DNA of 64,000 nt from JAAYAY01 sp964563135. Its GTDB lineage: Bacteria; Planctomycetota; Planctomycetia; Pirellulales; Thermoguttaceae. Location of the stretch: positions 30,077-94,076 of the forward strand of contig CAZLWV010000006.1 in the NCBI GenBank assembly GCA_964563135.1, given 5' to 3'. Positions 17,207 to 27,108 of this stretch are shown here, in pieces. The translations under genes and the position numbers were made by a program. The notes under the pieces were generated by a model. That model saw nothing but the letters and a program-made list of their open reading frames with translations. It searched no databases and was not told where the DNA came from. Each line of letters starts with the position of its first letter. Position 1 is the stretch's first letter.

Positions 17207-18496
17207 ATGTCGCAGAATTACGCGGCGTTTTCACGTCGGCGGTTTCTCCGAACCGCAGCCCAGGCGGGTGCGGTTCTGGTGTTGCCGCAGATCATTCCCA
17301 GTTCCGCCTTGGGCGACCACCGAGTCGTGGCTCCAAGCGAGCGGATTGTGATGGGCGGGTTCGGGATTCGTGGCCGCGGCATGCATGACCTGAAATGCCT
17401 GCTCGAGTCGCCCGATGTCCAGTTCGTCGCCATTTGCGACGTCCGCCTCAAGTCGCGCCAGACGGTCAAGAAGACGGTCGACGATTTCTACAAAAACACC
17501 GACTGCGCAATGTACGAGAATCCCCATGAGTTCCTGGCCCGCCCGGATACCGACGCGGTGCTCATTGCCACCGGCGACCGCTGGCACACCATGGCTGCGA
17601 TCCTGGCCGCCAAGGCCGGCAAGGACATCTACTCGGAAAAGCCCTGCTCCACCACGATCCAGGAGAGCATCGACCTGGCCGACACGATCAAGCGCTACGG
17701 CGTGGTCTACCAGGCCGGCACCCAGCGCCGCAATATCGCCAACTTCATCCTCGCGGCCGACCTCTGCAAGTCCGGCCGGCTCGGCAAACTGACCACCGTC
17801 CACGCCAACACGCTCGCTCCCGGCACCACCCAGGAGTGGCTTCAGGCGGAGGATGTGCCCAGCCAGGACGACGCCGAATGGGAGGTCGACTGGGATACCT
17901 GGCTCGGCCCCTGCCCCTCACGCCCCTTCAACAAGCGCTACATCGAAGGCGCGTGGCGCGGACACTTCGACTTCCACGGCGGGGGCATCCTGGAATGGGG
18001 CTCCCACACGGTCGACCTCTGCCAATGGGCGGCCCAGAAGGATCACACCATGCCCAATATCTACGAGCCGGTCAGCGAGACCCACGTCCATTGCACCTAC
18101 GACGACGGCCTGAAGCTCGTCATGCGCGACACCGGCTGGATGGGCCTGGGAACCTGCAGCGCCCGCTACGAAGGCGAGACCGGCTGGGTCGAAACCGGCG
18201 ACAGCGGCCGCATGAAGACCTCGGCTTCCGTCCGCCAGTACCTCAAGAATGTGACCACCGCCGGCACCGACGCGACGAACCACATCCGCGACTTCCTCAA
18301 CTGCGTCAAGACCCGCGCCATCGCCCAGTCCAACGCCGACCGGGTGGCCAATTCCCACATCGCCTGCCACGCCGCCTACATCGCCTGGCAGCTCGGCCGC
18401 AAGCTCACCCTCGACACCCAGCGGATCGAATTCGTAGGCGACGCCGAGGCCAACCGCATGCGCAGTCGCGCCTACCGCGAACCGTGGAGAAGCTGA
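17207..18496 (+). CDS. Tat-exported Gfo/Idh/MocA-family oxidoreductase
   Basis: A 429-aa protein with a twin-arginine signal (SRRRFLRTAAQAG) followed by an NAD(P)-binding Rossmann fold (VMGGFGIRGRG) and the family EKP motif (YSEKPCSTT). The C-terminal region has HGGGILEWGSHTVDLCQWA, typical of the secreted planctomycete subgroup. These proteins usually oxidise or reduce sugars or their derivatives; the substrate here is unknown. The ATG at 17207 has GAGGAGA six bases upstream. The HEAT-repeat gene starts 134 bases downstream on the same strand and may be co-transcribed. Confidence 0.92.
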   Translation: MSQNYAAFSRRRFLRTAAQAGAVLVLPQIIPSSALGDHRVVAPSERIVMGGFGIRGRGMHDLKCLLESPDVQFVAICDVRLKSRQTVKKTVDDFYKNTDCAMYENPHEFLARPDTDAVLIATGDRWHTMAAILAAKAGKDIYSEKPCSTTIQESIDLADTIKRYGVVYQAGTQRRNIANFILAADLCKSGRLGKLTTVHANTLAPGTTQEWLQAEDVPSQDDAEWEVDWDTWLGPCPSRPFNKRYIEGAWRGHFDFHGGGILEWGSHTVDLCQWAAQKDHTMPNIYEPVSETHVHCTYDDGLKLVMRDTGWMGLGTCSARYEGETGWVETGDSGRMKTSASVRQYLKNVTTAGTDATNHIRDFLNCVKTRAIAQSNADRVANSHIACHAAYIAWQLGRKLTLDTQRIEFVGDAEANRMRSRAYREPWRS

Positions 18497-18630
18497 TCCG
18501 CCGTCCGGTGTCCCGCGGTGGGATACCTCGCTCGGCAAATCCGAAGCACGAACCACGAAATTCCAGACCAATCCAGAATCCAGAAATGCGAATGCTCCAA
18601 ACAAGCATTGAGTCGAGGAGATGATCCAAT

Positions 18631-20601
18631 ATGTTTTGCTATTCCAAACCCCTGATTGTCGCCCTGGCCCTGCTGGCAGCGGCGGTCGGCACCGCGAGAG
18701 TTTTCGGGCAGAATTCCGACCTGCCTTTGCAGTCCGACCAGGATCCCCAGGATGAGACCGCCAAGTGCCTGGCGATCATCCAGTCGGCCGACGCCACGGA
18801 CAATGCCAAGGCGGTTGCCTTCAAGCGGCTGGCCATCTTCGGCACGAAATACGCCGTTCCCGCCCTGGCGCCGATCCTGGAAGACGCCAAGTGGGCCCAC
18901 TACGCCCGCTACAGCCTCGAGCCGCTCCCCGATCCATCGGTCGATGCCGCTTTCCGCGACGCTCTGAACAAGGTTCAGGGCAACCTGCTGGTGGGCGTGA
19001 TCAATTCGATCGGCGTCCGCCGCGACCCGGAGGCCGTCGAGGCGCTCACCGCCTTGATGGATCGCGATGACCAGATCGTGGCCGCCGCGACGGCCGCGCT
19101 CGGCAAGATCGCCACGAAAGAGGCGGTTGCCGTGCTCAAGCAGCAGCTCGCCAAAACCAAGGGCTCCCTGAAGATCCAGGTGGCCGACGCCTGCCTGGCC
19201 TGCGCCGACAAGCTCCTGGCCGGAGGCGATAAGGCCGTCGCCCTTGACCTGCTCGACACGGTCCGCAAGGCCGATGTTCCCTTGTTCGTCGTCGAAGCAG
19301 CCACGCAGAACGCCATCCTTGCCCGCGGCGAGGAAGGTGTCGCCCTGATGGTCGAACAGCTCAAGTCGGACGAGGCCCGCCTGCGCGGCGTCGCCCTGCG
19401 GGCCGCCAGGCTGATTCCCGGCCAGGCCGTCGCCGCCGCCCTTCTCGGCCTTCTCGACCAGGTCCCCGCCGACCAGCAGGCCAAGCTGCTGACCGCCCTG
19501 GCCGATCGCCGCGACGCCTCGGCCCTGCCGGCCGTGGTCAAGGCGGCCGCTTCCGACACCAAGGAACTGCGCCTGGCAGCCATCGAGGCCCTCGTGGCCC
19601 TGGGTGAAGCCGACAATGTCGGCCTCCTCCTGGAAGCTGCAACCGATGCAGATCCCGACATCGCAACGGCTGCCCGTCAGGTGCTCGTCGCCATGCCGGG
19701 CCAGCAAGTCGACGCCGCCGTCGTCGCCGCCGTTGCCGGCAGCCAGGGCCAGGCCCTCGCCCTGGCCATCGAAACGGCCGGCGAACGCCGGATCATGGCC
19801 GCCAGCGAGGCTCTCGAAAAAGCCGCCCAGTCTCCCGACATGCAGATCCAACTGGCGGCGGTTCGGGCCCTCGGCCAGACCGTCGGCCTGGAACGGCTCC
19901 CCGGGCTGGTCGATCGCCTGGCCAAGGCGAAAACGGCCGAGGAACAGGCCGTTGCCCAGCAGGCCATCAAGGATACCGTCATCCGCATGCCCGATGAAGA
20001 CGCCTGCGCCGCCAAAATCGCCCAGTGCATGCAGGCCGCGCCGGCCCAGGTCAACGTATTCCTCATGGACCGTCTCCTGGACATCAGCGGCCAGACGGCC
20101 TTGAAGACCATCGTCGCCTTGGCGCGATCCGGCGACGAGGCCATGCAGGACAAGGCCACCGAGGTCCTCGGCAACTGGACCAGCACCGATGACGCTCCTG
20201 AACTGTTCGACCTGGCCAAGGACCTGAAGGAGAACAAGTACAGGATCCGGGCCCTCCGCGGCTATATCCGCATCGCCCGCCAGTTGAATCCCACTCCCGC
20301 TGAGGGCTTTACCATCTGCCAAAATGCCCTGGGACTGGCCGATCGCCCCGACGAAAAGGCGATCGTGCTGGAGCACTCGATCATCCGCTACCCTTCGGCC
20401 GACGCCCTCAACCTGGTCATGGCCTACGCAGGGGACGCGGTTCTGGGTAAGGTGGCATGCGATGCCGCTATCAAGATCGGCGAGAACATCGTCAACGACA
20501 ACAAGGCCGCAGTGGCCGCTGCCATGAAGAAGATCGTCGAAACCTCCAACGATGCCGACCAGGTTGCCAGGGCGAAACGGCTCTCGAACCGCGCCAGGTG
20601 A
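18631..20601 (+). CDS. Secreted HEAT-repeat protein
   Basis: A 656-aa protein with a signal peptide (ending near VFGQNS) followed by continuous Ala/Leu-rich helical repeats (for example YAVPALAPILED, EAVEALTALMDRDDQIVAAATAALGKI, VAVLKQQLAKT) characteristic of HEAT/PBS-lyase repeats. No catalytic motif is seen. It probably acts as an extracytoplasmic binding scaffold. Its position after an exported Gfo/Idh/MocA protein resembles planctomycete gene pairs around sugar metabolism, but a shared pathway is only inferred. Confidence 0.85.
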   Translation: MFCYSKPLIVALALLAAAVGTARVFGQNSDLPLQSDQDPQDETAKCLAIIQSADATDNAKAVAFKRLAIFGTKYAVPALAPILEDAKWAHYARYSLEPLPDPSVDAAFRDALNKVQGNLLVGVINSIGVRRDPEAVEALTALMDRDDQIVAAATAALGKIATKEAVAVLKQQLAKTKGSLKIQVADACLACADKLLAGGDKAVALDLLDTVRKADVPLFVVEAATQNAILARGEEGVALMVEQLKSDEARLRGVALRAARLIPGQAVAAALLGLLDQVPADQQAKLLTALADRRDASALPAVVKAAASDTKELRLAAIEALVALGEADNVGLLLEAATDADPDIATAARQVLVAMPGQQVDAAVVAAVAGSQGQALALAIETAGERRIMAASEALEKAAQSPDMQIQLAAVRALGQTVGLERLPGLVDRLAKAKTAEEQAVAQQAIKDTVIRMPDEDACAAKIAQCMQAAPAQVNVFLMDRLLDISGQTALKTIVALARSGDEAMQDKATEVLGNWTSTDDAPELFDLAKDLKENKYRIRALRGYIRIARQLNPTPAEGFTICQNALGLADRPDEKAIVLEHSIIRYPSADALNLVMAYAGDAVLGKVACDAAIKIGENIVNDNKAAVAAAMKKIVETSNDADQVARAKRLSNRAR

Positions 20602-20634
20602 TCCCCGCTTTTCCAGACGAAACCGCAAAAAGAA

Positions 20635-20668
20635 CCGGCCGGTCCTCCATCGATGGAGGGCCGGCCGG
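20635..20668 (-). terminator. Strong hairpin between convergent genes (terminator)
   Basis: A 34-base nearly perfect palindrome (arm CCGGCCGG-T-CCTCCAT, matching arm ATGGAGG-G-CCGGCCGG) lies between the HEAT gene (plus) and the chemoreceptor (minus). On the minus strand it is followed by TTCTTTTT, so it should terminate the chemoreceptor transcript and may act in both directions. Confidence 0.75.
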
Positions 20669-20780
20669 TGTTGTTCAGGAGCCGGTAGTCCACCGGCTTG
20701 TCTCTTGCACTGCAGCCATGCCGCCGACTCGGAGCAGGATCGGATCCCTGTCCTGCGGCACAAGTTGCCTCTTCAGCAGG

Positions 20781-22760
20781 TCACGCCTTCCCCACGCCGG
20801 TCTTGAACCGCTTCACCAGGTCGCGAAGCACCGTGGCCTGAGCCCCGAGCTGCTGGCTGCTGGAGGCCATCTCCTCGCTGCCGGCGGCCGTCTGTTCGGT
20901 CACCTCCGTCACGTTGCGGATCGCCTTGGAAACCTCCGCGGCGTTGTTGGCCTGTTCCACGGTGGCGGTGGCGATCTCGCCGATCCGCGAGGCGGTGGCC
21001 GAGGCCGCTTGGAGGATCGCCTTGAGAGCTTCGCCCGTCTCTTCGCTGAGCTGGGCGCCCTCCTCCACGCGGTTGGTCGACTCTTTGATCAGCTTCGTGA
21101 TTTCTCCGGCAGCCCGGTTCGACCGTTCGGCCAGTTTCCGGACCTCGTCCGCCACCACGGCGAATCCCATGCCGTGCTCGCCCGCCCGGGCGGCCTCGAT
21201 CGCCGCATTCAGCGCCAACAGGTTCGTCTGGCTGGCGATCTCCGAAATCACCTGGATAATCTCGCCGATCTGGGTGGAACTCGTCTTGATCAGCTCCANN
21301 NNNNNNNNCCCCTTTTCGGCCAGATCATTCGTCTCGCGTGCCACCCTCTCGGCCTCTTTCGCGCTGGCTCGCACTGTTTCGATCGAACGGGTGAGCTCGT
21401 CGATCGAGGCATTCATCTCTTCCACCGTCGCACTCTGGGTCTGGGCCCCGGCGGCAAGCGACTGGGAGCTCTCGGCTATCACCCGCGAACCCTCGCCGAA
21501 CTGGATGGCGTTGTCCGCTACCTGCCCGATGATGCCTCCCAGATCGTTGATCATGCGGTCGATGCCACGGGCAAGCTCGTCAATGGCCTCCTTCCCGTCG
21601 CTTTCCACGTGCCGCGTCAGGTCGCCGTCGGCGGCCGAATTCACCACTTCCAGGAGCCGGTCCACCTTCGCCCGAAGCTGTTCCGCCTGCCGGCGATCGG
21701 CCTCGGCTCGCTCGCGTTCCTCCTCGGCCTCCCGCTGGCGCCGCTGCTCTTCTTCCTCGCGGCGAACCCGTTCGGCTTCGGCGGCCTCCGCCTGGCGCTG
21801 TTTCTCTTCCTCGAGTTGTCTCCGCTCGATCGCCTCGCGCTCCTGCTGGGCCTCCTTCTCGCGGCGGGCAGCCTCGTTCACCTCCTCGAAGGCCTGCTTC
21901 GTGGCCTCGATCGACTCGTTGATCGCCGTCGCCATCCGCCCCAACTCGTCCTCCGTGCCGACCTTCGCCTTCTGCGAAAAATCGCCCTTGGCCAGGGCGG
22001 CCACTGCACTCATGCAGCGGCGAATCGGCTTGACAATCATGCCGTTGACGCAAAGCTGGATCAGGGCGATCATCACGGCAAAGGTGGCCGCAAGCGACAC
22101 GATGGCGATGATCGCATGGTTCCTGGCCTCCTGCATCCGGCCGCTGATCGGAACATAGGCATTGAGCGATCCGAGCACCACATTGCGGCCGAAATCGGAC
22201 TTCAGCCCGTCGATCGTGGCAAAATGGCACTCCGCACACCCCGCGTGGGCCTGGGCGGGCAGCGGAACGGCGATCCGAAGATGGGTCCCGTCGATCTCTT
22301 CGATCATCGACTCCCCGGCAGCCAGACGCGCGGCGGCCTGCTTCTCGAATTCCGATTGCAGCACCGTGTTCTTGCCGCCCAGCGGCGGGAACCCGTAGGC
22401 CTCCGTGTCGCCCGTCAAGCGAACGCGGGGCTTGTCATCCCCATGGTCGTGAATCACGGCTTCATCCACGGCAAAGATCGTGCGGCTCCAGTCGGCCAGA
22501 ACCTTCTTCGCCTCCTCGTCGGAAACCGTTTGGGCCTTCCCAAACTCGTCGTGGAACTTGCGCGTCGAAACCAGGAACATCTCGGTCGATCGCTCGAGCA
22601 GGCTTTGCGCGTCTTCGCGGGCCTTGGCCACTGTCTGCCGGACCGAATTGGTGTACAGGTAGCTCCCATAGATCGCACAGGCCGCGATGCCCAGCACCGA
22701 CATGACTACCATCAGCTTCGTCTTCAATCCCAGGTTCATGCAACTCCGCAGCAGTCTCAT
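20781..22760 (-). CDS. Methyl-accepting chemotaxis protein with c-haem-type sensor domain
   Basis: About 659 aa, with a 10-N gap (21299-21308) in the signalling domain. Order: membrane helix (about 12-32); periplasmic domain with AGCAECHFATIDGL near residue 175, a CxxCH haem c motif as in Tll0287-like/DUF3365 sensors; second helix (about 220-243); HAMP (MIVKPIRRCMSAVAALAKGDF); a long Glu/Arg-rich coiled coil (about 280-350); and the MCP domain with the conserved hairpin (ASQTNLLALNAAIEAARAGE, FAVVADEVRKLAERS). The ATG at 22760 has AGGAG ten bases upstream. It probably senses redox state or a gas through covalent haem and signals to a CheA kinase encoded elsewhere. Confidence 0.88.
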   Translation of the reverse strand: MRLLRSCMNLGLKTKLMVVMSVLGIAACAIYGSYLYTNSVRQTVAKAREDAQSLLERSTEMFLVSTRKFHDEFGKAQTVSDEEAKKVLADWSRTIFAVDEAVIHDHGDDKPRVRLTGDTEAYGFPPLGGKNTVLQSEFEKQAAARLAAGESMIEEIDGTHLRIAVPLPAQAHAGCAECHFATIDGLKSDFGRNVVLGSLNAYVPISGRMQEARNHAIIAIVSLAATFAVMIALIQLCVNGMIVKPIRRCMSAVAALAKGDFSQKAKVGTEDELGRMATAINESIEATKQAFEEVNEAARREKEAQQEREAIERRQLEEEKQRQAEAAEAERVRREEEEQRRQREAEEERERAEADRRQAEQLRAKVDRLLEVVNSAADGDLTRHVESDGKEAIDELARGIDRMINDLGGIIGQVADNAIQFGEGSRVIAESSQSLAAGAQTQSATVEEMNASIDELTRSIETVRASAKEAERVARETNDLAEKGXXXXELIKTSSTQIGEIIQVISEIASQTNLLALNAAIEAARAGEHGMGFAVVADEVRKLAERSNRAAGEITKLIKESTNRVEEGAQLSEETGEALKAILQAASATASRIGEIATATVEQANNAAEVSKAIRNVTEVTEQTAAGSEEMASSSQQLGAQATVLRDLVKRFKTGVGKA

Positions 22761-23023
22761 TCTTGACAATCTCCTGTCTCTTTCCAGCCTGCCCTCACAC
22801 ACTCGANNNNNNNNNNNNNNNNNNNNNNNNTTGGGAAAACGTAGCCCAAACCGGAACAAGAGGTCGTTTCGAAGGCCCCAAAAAGCGCCAGAAATGGCCC
22901 CCCAGAGGGCAGGAAAGAACGTTCCGGATGATGGGGGGGCCCGCTCTCTTGCCGCAGAAGGGCCGGCGAGCCGGAATAGACAGCATTTCCACTGCAATCC
23001 GCCCCGCAACCGCGGCCGGCCGA
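22761..23023. other. Intergenic region with assembly gap
   Basis: Contains 24 N at 22807-22830. No gene is supported; it should hold the chemoreceptor promoter. Confidence 0.4.
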
Positions 23024-26000
23024 TCACGGATTGGCCGCCGCGCTGCCGGGCGCCAACAGCACCCGCACAGAGGCCATCCACTCGTCCGTGGGCAGGCCGT
23101 AGGGGCGGAATTTCTCGATCGTGCCGCGCCCTTCGTTGTAGAGAATCGCCCGATGCACTCCGAGCTGGCTGGCCAGCGGCGTGTCGATCAGGTTGCTGGA
23201 GTCCGTGGCGTTCATCTGGAACACGACCCGGTGGTCCACGTCGCGCAGGCCCTGGCGATCGAGGGCCCGGATCACATTGTTGTAGGAATCGCACCACATG
23301 AGAAGGTGAATGCCGACCGCCGGCCCCTCGCGGAGGATGTTGGCAAACTGCTTTCCCGGGCTCGCCGGCTTCTCTTCGCTCATCGAGAAACTGAAATCGT
23401 CCTCCCCCCGCCGCAGGTCACGAAAACGCCCCAGGTCGTAGGCAACCACGAAGATCGGAGGGGCGTCTTCGATATCCCCTTCCCGTCGCCGGCGAACCTC
23501 CTCGTCGATCTCGCCGATCACCTTGGCGGCTTCACGCGGCGCAACCACCGTCACCGGGCGGCCGAACTGCCTGGCAAAACGCGGCCAGAACCCCGCCTCG
23601 GGGGCGTCCGCTCGCGTTCCATCCAGAACGACGTAACGGCCGAAGTTGCCGTCGTGCGGGCGGTCCTGGGCCGCCAATGCCACCAGCGAGGTGGCCAGCA
23701 CTCCCAACGCCGCCTCCTCCCGATGGCCCACCAGCAGCAGGTTGCCGCCGCTCTGCCGCAGCATGGGCACGCTGGTGGGCTCCTTGATCGCCACGGCCGC
23801 ACCAAGCCAGGCGTGAGGCGCGTGGACGAATTCCGGCTCCTGCTCCCCGCTCAGAAGCCGGCCCAGAGACACGTTGGTCCGCGGATCCGCCGGCACGTTG
23901 CCCTCGAACACGATCGCCGCCGGACCGGCATAGTTCCGCTCCCGGGCAAAACTCTCCAGGCTTCGCAGGTACTGCTCCCGCTCATGGTCCGGAAGCCACA
24001 CCACCTGAAACGGATGGTTTCCCTCGAACAGCCCGTTGGCGTCGTTGTAGATCGCCTCGCCCGGCCGGGTCAGAAGACGGGCCGCGGTGTTCTCCTCGCT
24101 GAGAATCAGGTGGGCGTCGGCCTCGCTGCACTGCAGCGCGATCCGCACCGCCATCTGGCCGAGTGTGCTGCGGGCCAGGGAATAGGCCCCGGCCAGCGTC
24201 TGCGATCCAAGTAGCACGTGAATGCCGAAGGCGCGACCCTGGCGAACGAGCCGGTCCAGAAGCAGCGACGCGCTCTGTGCAATGTGGTCTTCCTCCACAA
24301 ACAGTTCCTGGAACTCGTCGATGATCAGCAGGATCCGCGGCATGCGGGCCTCCGGCTCGGCGGCGCGGTAGCCCCGCACGTCCTGGACGCCGATCCGCCG
24401 GAACATGTCGCCGCGGCGTTTCAGCTCGCCGTCGAGCCGCTCCAGCACGCTCAGGCCGAACTCCCTTTCGCTCTCGATCGCCACGACTTTCGCGTGGGGC
24501 AGATTGAAGGCCGCATAGGCCTTGAACTCGACACCCTTCTTGAAGTCGATCAGGTAGAACTCCAGCTCGTCGGGACTGTAGCGCAGCGCGGAGCTGGTGA
24601 TCAGCGCATGGAGCAAGGTGGATTTCCCGGAACCCGTCTTGCCGGCAATCAGTACGTGCTGCGACGTGCCCTGCCCCAGACGCAGGTGCTGGAGCTTGGT
24701 GGCGCCTGCCCGTCCCAGGGGGATGTCGACGCCCCGACGGCTGTCGTCCGTCCACCACGTGCCCTCCTCCGGCGCCACGTTGGCAAAGGGAACCTCCACC
24801 CGATCGGCATCCTTGACCTTTCCGCCGACGGTACGCACCAGCTCGGTGAAACGTTCTGCCTCCGGCGGCCGATCCACCTCCAGCGGCAACGGACCGAAGG
24901 CCTGGTGGTTCCACACGAAGCAGTCTCCCTGCTGGACCAGTTGAAAGGAGTGGGCCTCCAGGTCGCTGAGGTGGAAATCGCGCGGCATCCGCTGTTTCGG
25001 GTCCACGTTCATGATCGTGTAGATGCCGCAGCGGGCCCCCGCCGTGACGATGCTCGTGAGCCGCTTGGCGGCGGCTTCGGAAAAACCCGAGGGGAAGTTG
25101 GCGATCACCAGCACCCGATAAGGTTCGGCCAGTTCCCCCGCAAAGTCGTTGTACTCCTGGATCGTCTGGAACTCGTTTCTCAAGTACACCTGGATCACCG
25201 TTTCCATGTGCTCGGTCAGGTCCGCCAGACGCCGCTCGATATGTGCGGGCTCGGTCCAGATGCGGCTGGCCACGAGCTGCTCGTCGTAGTCGGCCAGATG
25301 CATGAATGCCGAGAAGTTCTCCCCCAGCCCCACCGGATCGATGATCGTGTAGCGGACCTTGCCCGGCGGCAGCGAGGTGAGCATCCGGAGCATCGCCGAT
25401 CGGATCACCTCGATCGCCGCGGGCCGGCCGCCGTCGTTCGACTTCAGCAACAGGAGCGACCGTTCGGGAAACGGCAACGCGGCCGGCAACTCGTACCTGG
25501 TCTGGCCCGGCATCAGGCGGTCGTCCTTGGGAACACCGTATTCCACCCGCGACAGGTCGACCGAGTACCGGCCGAAACAGACGGCCGGCGGGATCGAGGT
25601 CGGCATCGTCCACCGCTTCCAGTCGTCGCTGTGCCAGTCGGGCGACGTTTCCCGCTGCTGCCGATTCATCGCCCCGAGAGTCGATTCAAACTCGCCCAGG
25701 CTGGCCATCCAGGCCTCCGACATGCTGGTCCAATCCTGTTTCATGGCCCGATCGGTTTCGGAACTCTTCAGTGCCCGCTGGCGTCCCAACTCGTGGGTCC
25801 TGGCATGGAACGATTTCTCCATTTGCTCCAGGAGGAGCAGATGCCGCTTCTCTTCCTGGGCGAGCTCCGCTTCGTGCCGCTGGCTCATCTCCTGGAGCTG
25901 TCCGGGACATGTCCCCTCCAACCGGGCCAGTTCCTGCAGTTTCTGCGATTCCTGCTCGGAGGAGTGCTTCAAAAAGGCGTCGCTGGCCCGCTTCATCTCC

Positions 26001-26947
26001 GCGTCGAACTGCTCGTAGATCTCGCGGCTCTGGCGTTCACACTCGCTTTCCGCAAAGTGCGTGGCCCGGCGCAGGGCCGTGTCGGCCGATGCGGCCAGTT
26101 CCGCCCACGCTCGATAGTCCTCGCTGGCCTGCCGGCGGCTCTTGCGGAACAGCCAATACCCCCCGGCGCCCCAAAGCGCCAGCCCGAAGGCCGCCGCCCC
26201 GATGATCCAAGGCACTCGCGCCTCGCCTGCCGCCACGCCGGCCAGGGCTCCCAGCACTCCGCACACGAGGATCAAAGTGCCCCCCGGGCGGATCACCCCC
26301 TGAAAGCATCGGGCCAGACGCTGGTCGGCTATGGCAATGGCACGCTGATGGACCTGCTCGACCAGATTGTCGAATTCCGGCTTCGAGCCGACGTTTCCCT
26401 TCAGGTCGGTCCCGTCGGGCCTCTTCTCAGACGACTCGGCCAGGGCCGGTGTCCACATGCGGCGACGCTGGAGCAGGCGGCCGAGGTTCTCCCGGATCGC
26501 CTCGACCCGCCCCCAGCCCTCCTCCAGACTCTTCAGGGTCTCCTGGAGCCGGGCGCCGGGTTCGTCCTTCTTCGCGTCGAAGATGGTCGTCGCCTCCCAG
26601 TGGGCCTCCTCCAGTTTCTTCTTGGCGAGTTTGACGGCCCCATCGCACACGATGATCGCCTTCCGCTTCGCGGCTTCAAACTCGTCGGCCACCTTGTCGT
26701 GCTCCTGGCGGGCCGCCGCGATCATCCGCTCCTTCCGTGCACAGTACTCCTGGACTGCACGCTCCCGGGCTTCGTCGTACTCGTGCTGAAACTTCTCGCG
26801 GCCCGTCCGGTACTCTGCCTCCATCCGCTCCCGGATCTCGGCATACTGCCGGGGAATCTCCACTTCGGCCGGCCCGCGACGACCGGCCGCTCGAACAAAC
26901 TCCGAGAGGGTCCGATCAGCCAGGCTCACGGATAGGGAATTGCTCAT
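23024..26947 (-). CDS. FtsK/SpoIIIE (EssC-like) ATPase of a type VII secretion-like system
   Basis: A 1307-aa protein. Residues 1-210 are charged coiled coil; two hydrophobic helices lie near 222-270 (GTLILVCGVLGALAGVAA, WIIGAAAFGLALWGAGGYW), then more coiled coil. Three ATPase-like modules follow: a degenerate one (about 500-680), a canonical FtsK domain with Walker A AGKTGSGKSTLL (near 770) and Walker B ILLIIDEFQELF (near 872), and a degenerate one (LLLVGHREEAALG near 1070). Three tandem ATPase modules after a membrane pair is the plan of EssC/EccC coupling proteins, but the N-terminal FHA part of EssC is replaced by coiled coil. It lies downstream of two small WXG-type genes on the same strand and probably drives their export. 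Confidence 0.82.
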   Translation of the reverse strand: MSNSLSVSLADRTLSEFVRAAGRRGPAEVEIPRQYAEIRERMEAEYRTGREKFQHEYDEARERAVQEYCARKERMIAAARQEHDKVADEFEAAKRKAIIVCDGAVKLAKKKLEEAHWEATTIFDAKKDEPGARLQETLKSLEEGWGRVEAIRENLGRLLQRRRMWTPALAESSEKRPDGTDLKGNVGSKPEFDNLVEQVHQRAIAIADQRLARCFQGVIRPGGTLILVCGVLGALAGVAAGEARVPWIIGAAAFGLALWGAGGYWLFRKSRRQASEDYRAWAELAASADTALRRATHFAESECERQSREIYEQFDAEMKRASDAFLKHSSEQESQKLQELARLEGTCPGQLQEMSQRHEAELAQEEKRHLLLLEQMEKSFHARTHELGRQRALKSSETDRAMKQDWTSMSEAWMASLGEFESTLGAMNRQQRETSPDWHSDDWKRWTMPTSIPPAVCFGRYSVDLSRVEYGVPKDDRLMPGQTRYELPAALPFPERSLLLLKSNDGGRPAAIEVIRSAMLRMLTSLPPGKVRYTIIDPVGLGENFSAFMHLADYDEQLVASRIWTEPAHIERRLADLTEHMETVIQVYLRNEFQTIQEYNDFAGELAEPYRVLVIANFPSGFSEAAAKRLTSIVTAGARCGIYTIMNVDPKQRMPRDFHLSDLEAHSFQLVQQGDCFVWNHQAFGPLPLEVDRPPEAERFTELVRTVGGKVKDADRVEVPFANVAPEEGTWWTDDSRRGVDIPLGRAGATKLQHLRLGQGTSQHVLIAGKTGSGKSTLLHALITSSALRYSPDELEFYLIDFKKGVEFKAYAAFNLPHAKVVAIESEREFGLSVLERLDGELKRRGDMFRRIGVQDVRGYRAAEPEARMPRILLIIDEFQELFVEEDHIAQSASLLLDRLVRQGRAFGIHVLLGSQTLAGAYSLARSTLGQMAVRIALQCSEADAHLILSEENTAARLLTRPGEAIYNDANGLFEGNHPFQVVWLPDHEREQYLRSLESFARERNYAGPAAIVFEGNVPADPRTNVSLGRLLSGEQEPEFVHAPHAWLGAAVAIKEPTSVPMLRQSGGNLLLVGHREEAALGVLATSLVALAAQDRPHDGNFGRYVVLDGTRADAPEAGFWPRFARQFGRPVTVVAPREAAKVIGEIDEEVRRRREGDIEDAPPIFVVAYDLGRFRDLRRGEDDFSFSMSEEKPASPGKQFANILREGPAVGIHLLMWCDSYNNVIRALDRQGLRDVDHRVVFQMNATDSSNLIDTPLASQLGVHRAILYNEGRGTIEKFRPYGLPTDEWMASVRVLLAPGSAAANP

Positions 26948-27108
26948 GGGGACGCCGCCGAGGTTCGGTGTCGAAGGGAGTTGTCAGGGTTCAACAGGTC
27001 GCAGTTCAGGCTTCGGCCTGCGATGCCGCAAGCATCCCGCAGTCCAACGCAGCCGCGCCCCATGGTTGCCCGGGGGCTCGGCTGGGCAGCCGGGGCTTGT
27101 CCGCTGTA

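Noticed and set aside
20457..22766. Long plus-strand frame (769 codons) across the chemoreceptor
   Set aside because: It is the antisense of conserved MCP sequence and runs through an N gap; no family resemblance.
24218..26935. 905-codon plus-strand open frame antisense to the FtsK/EssC-like gene
   Set aside because: Its Arg/Leu/Pro-rich product has no recognisable fold, while the minus strand encodes a clear ATPase with Walker motifs; it is a GC-driven shadow.
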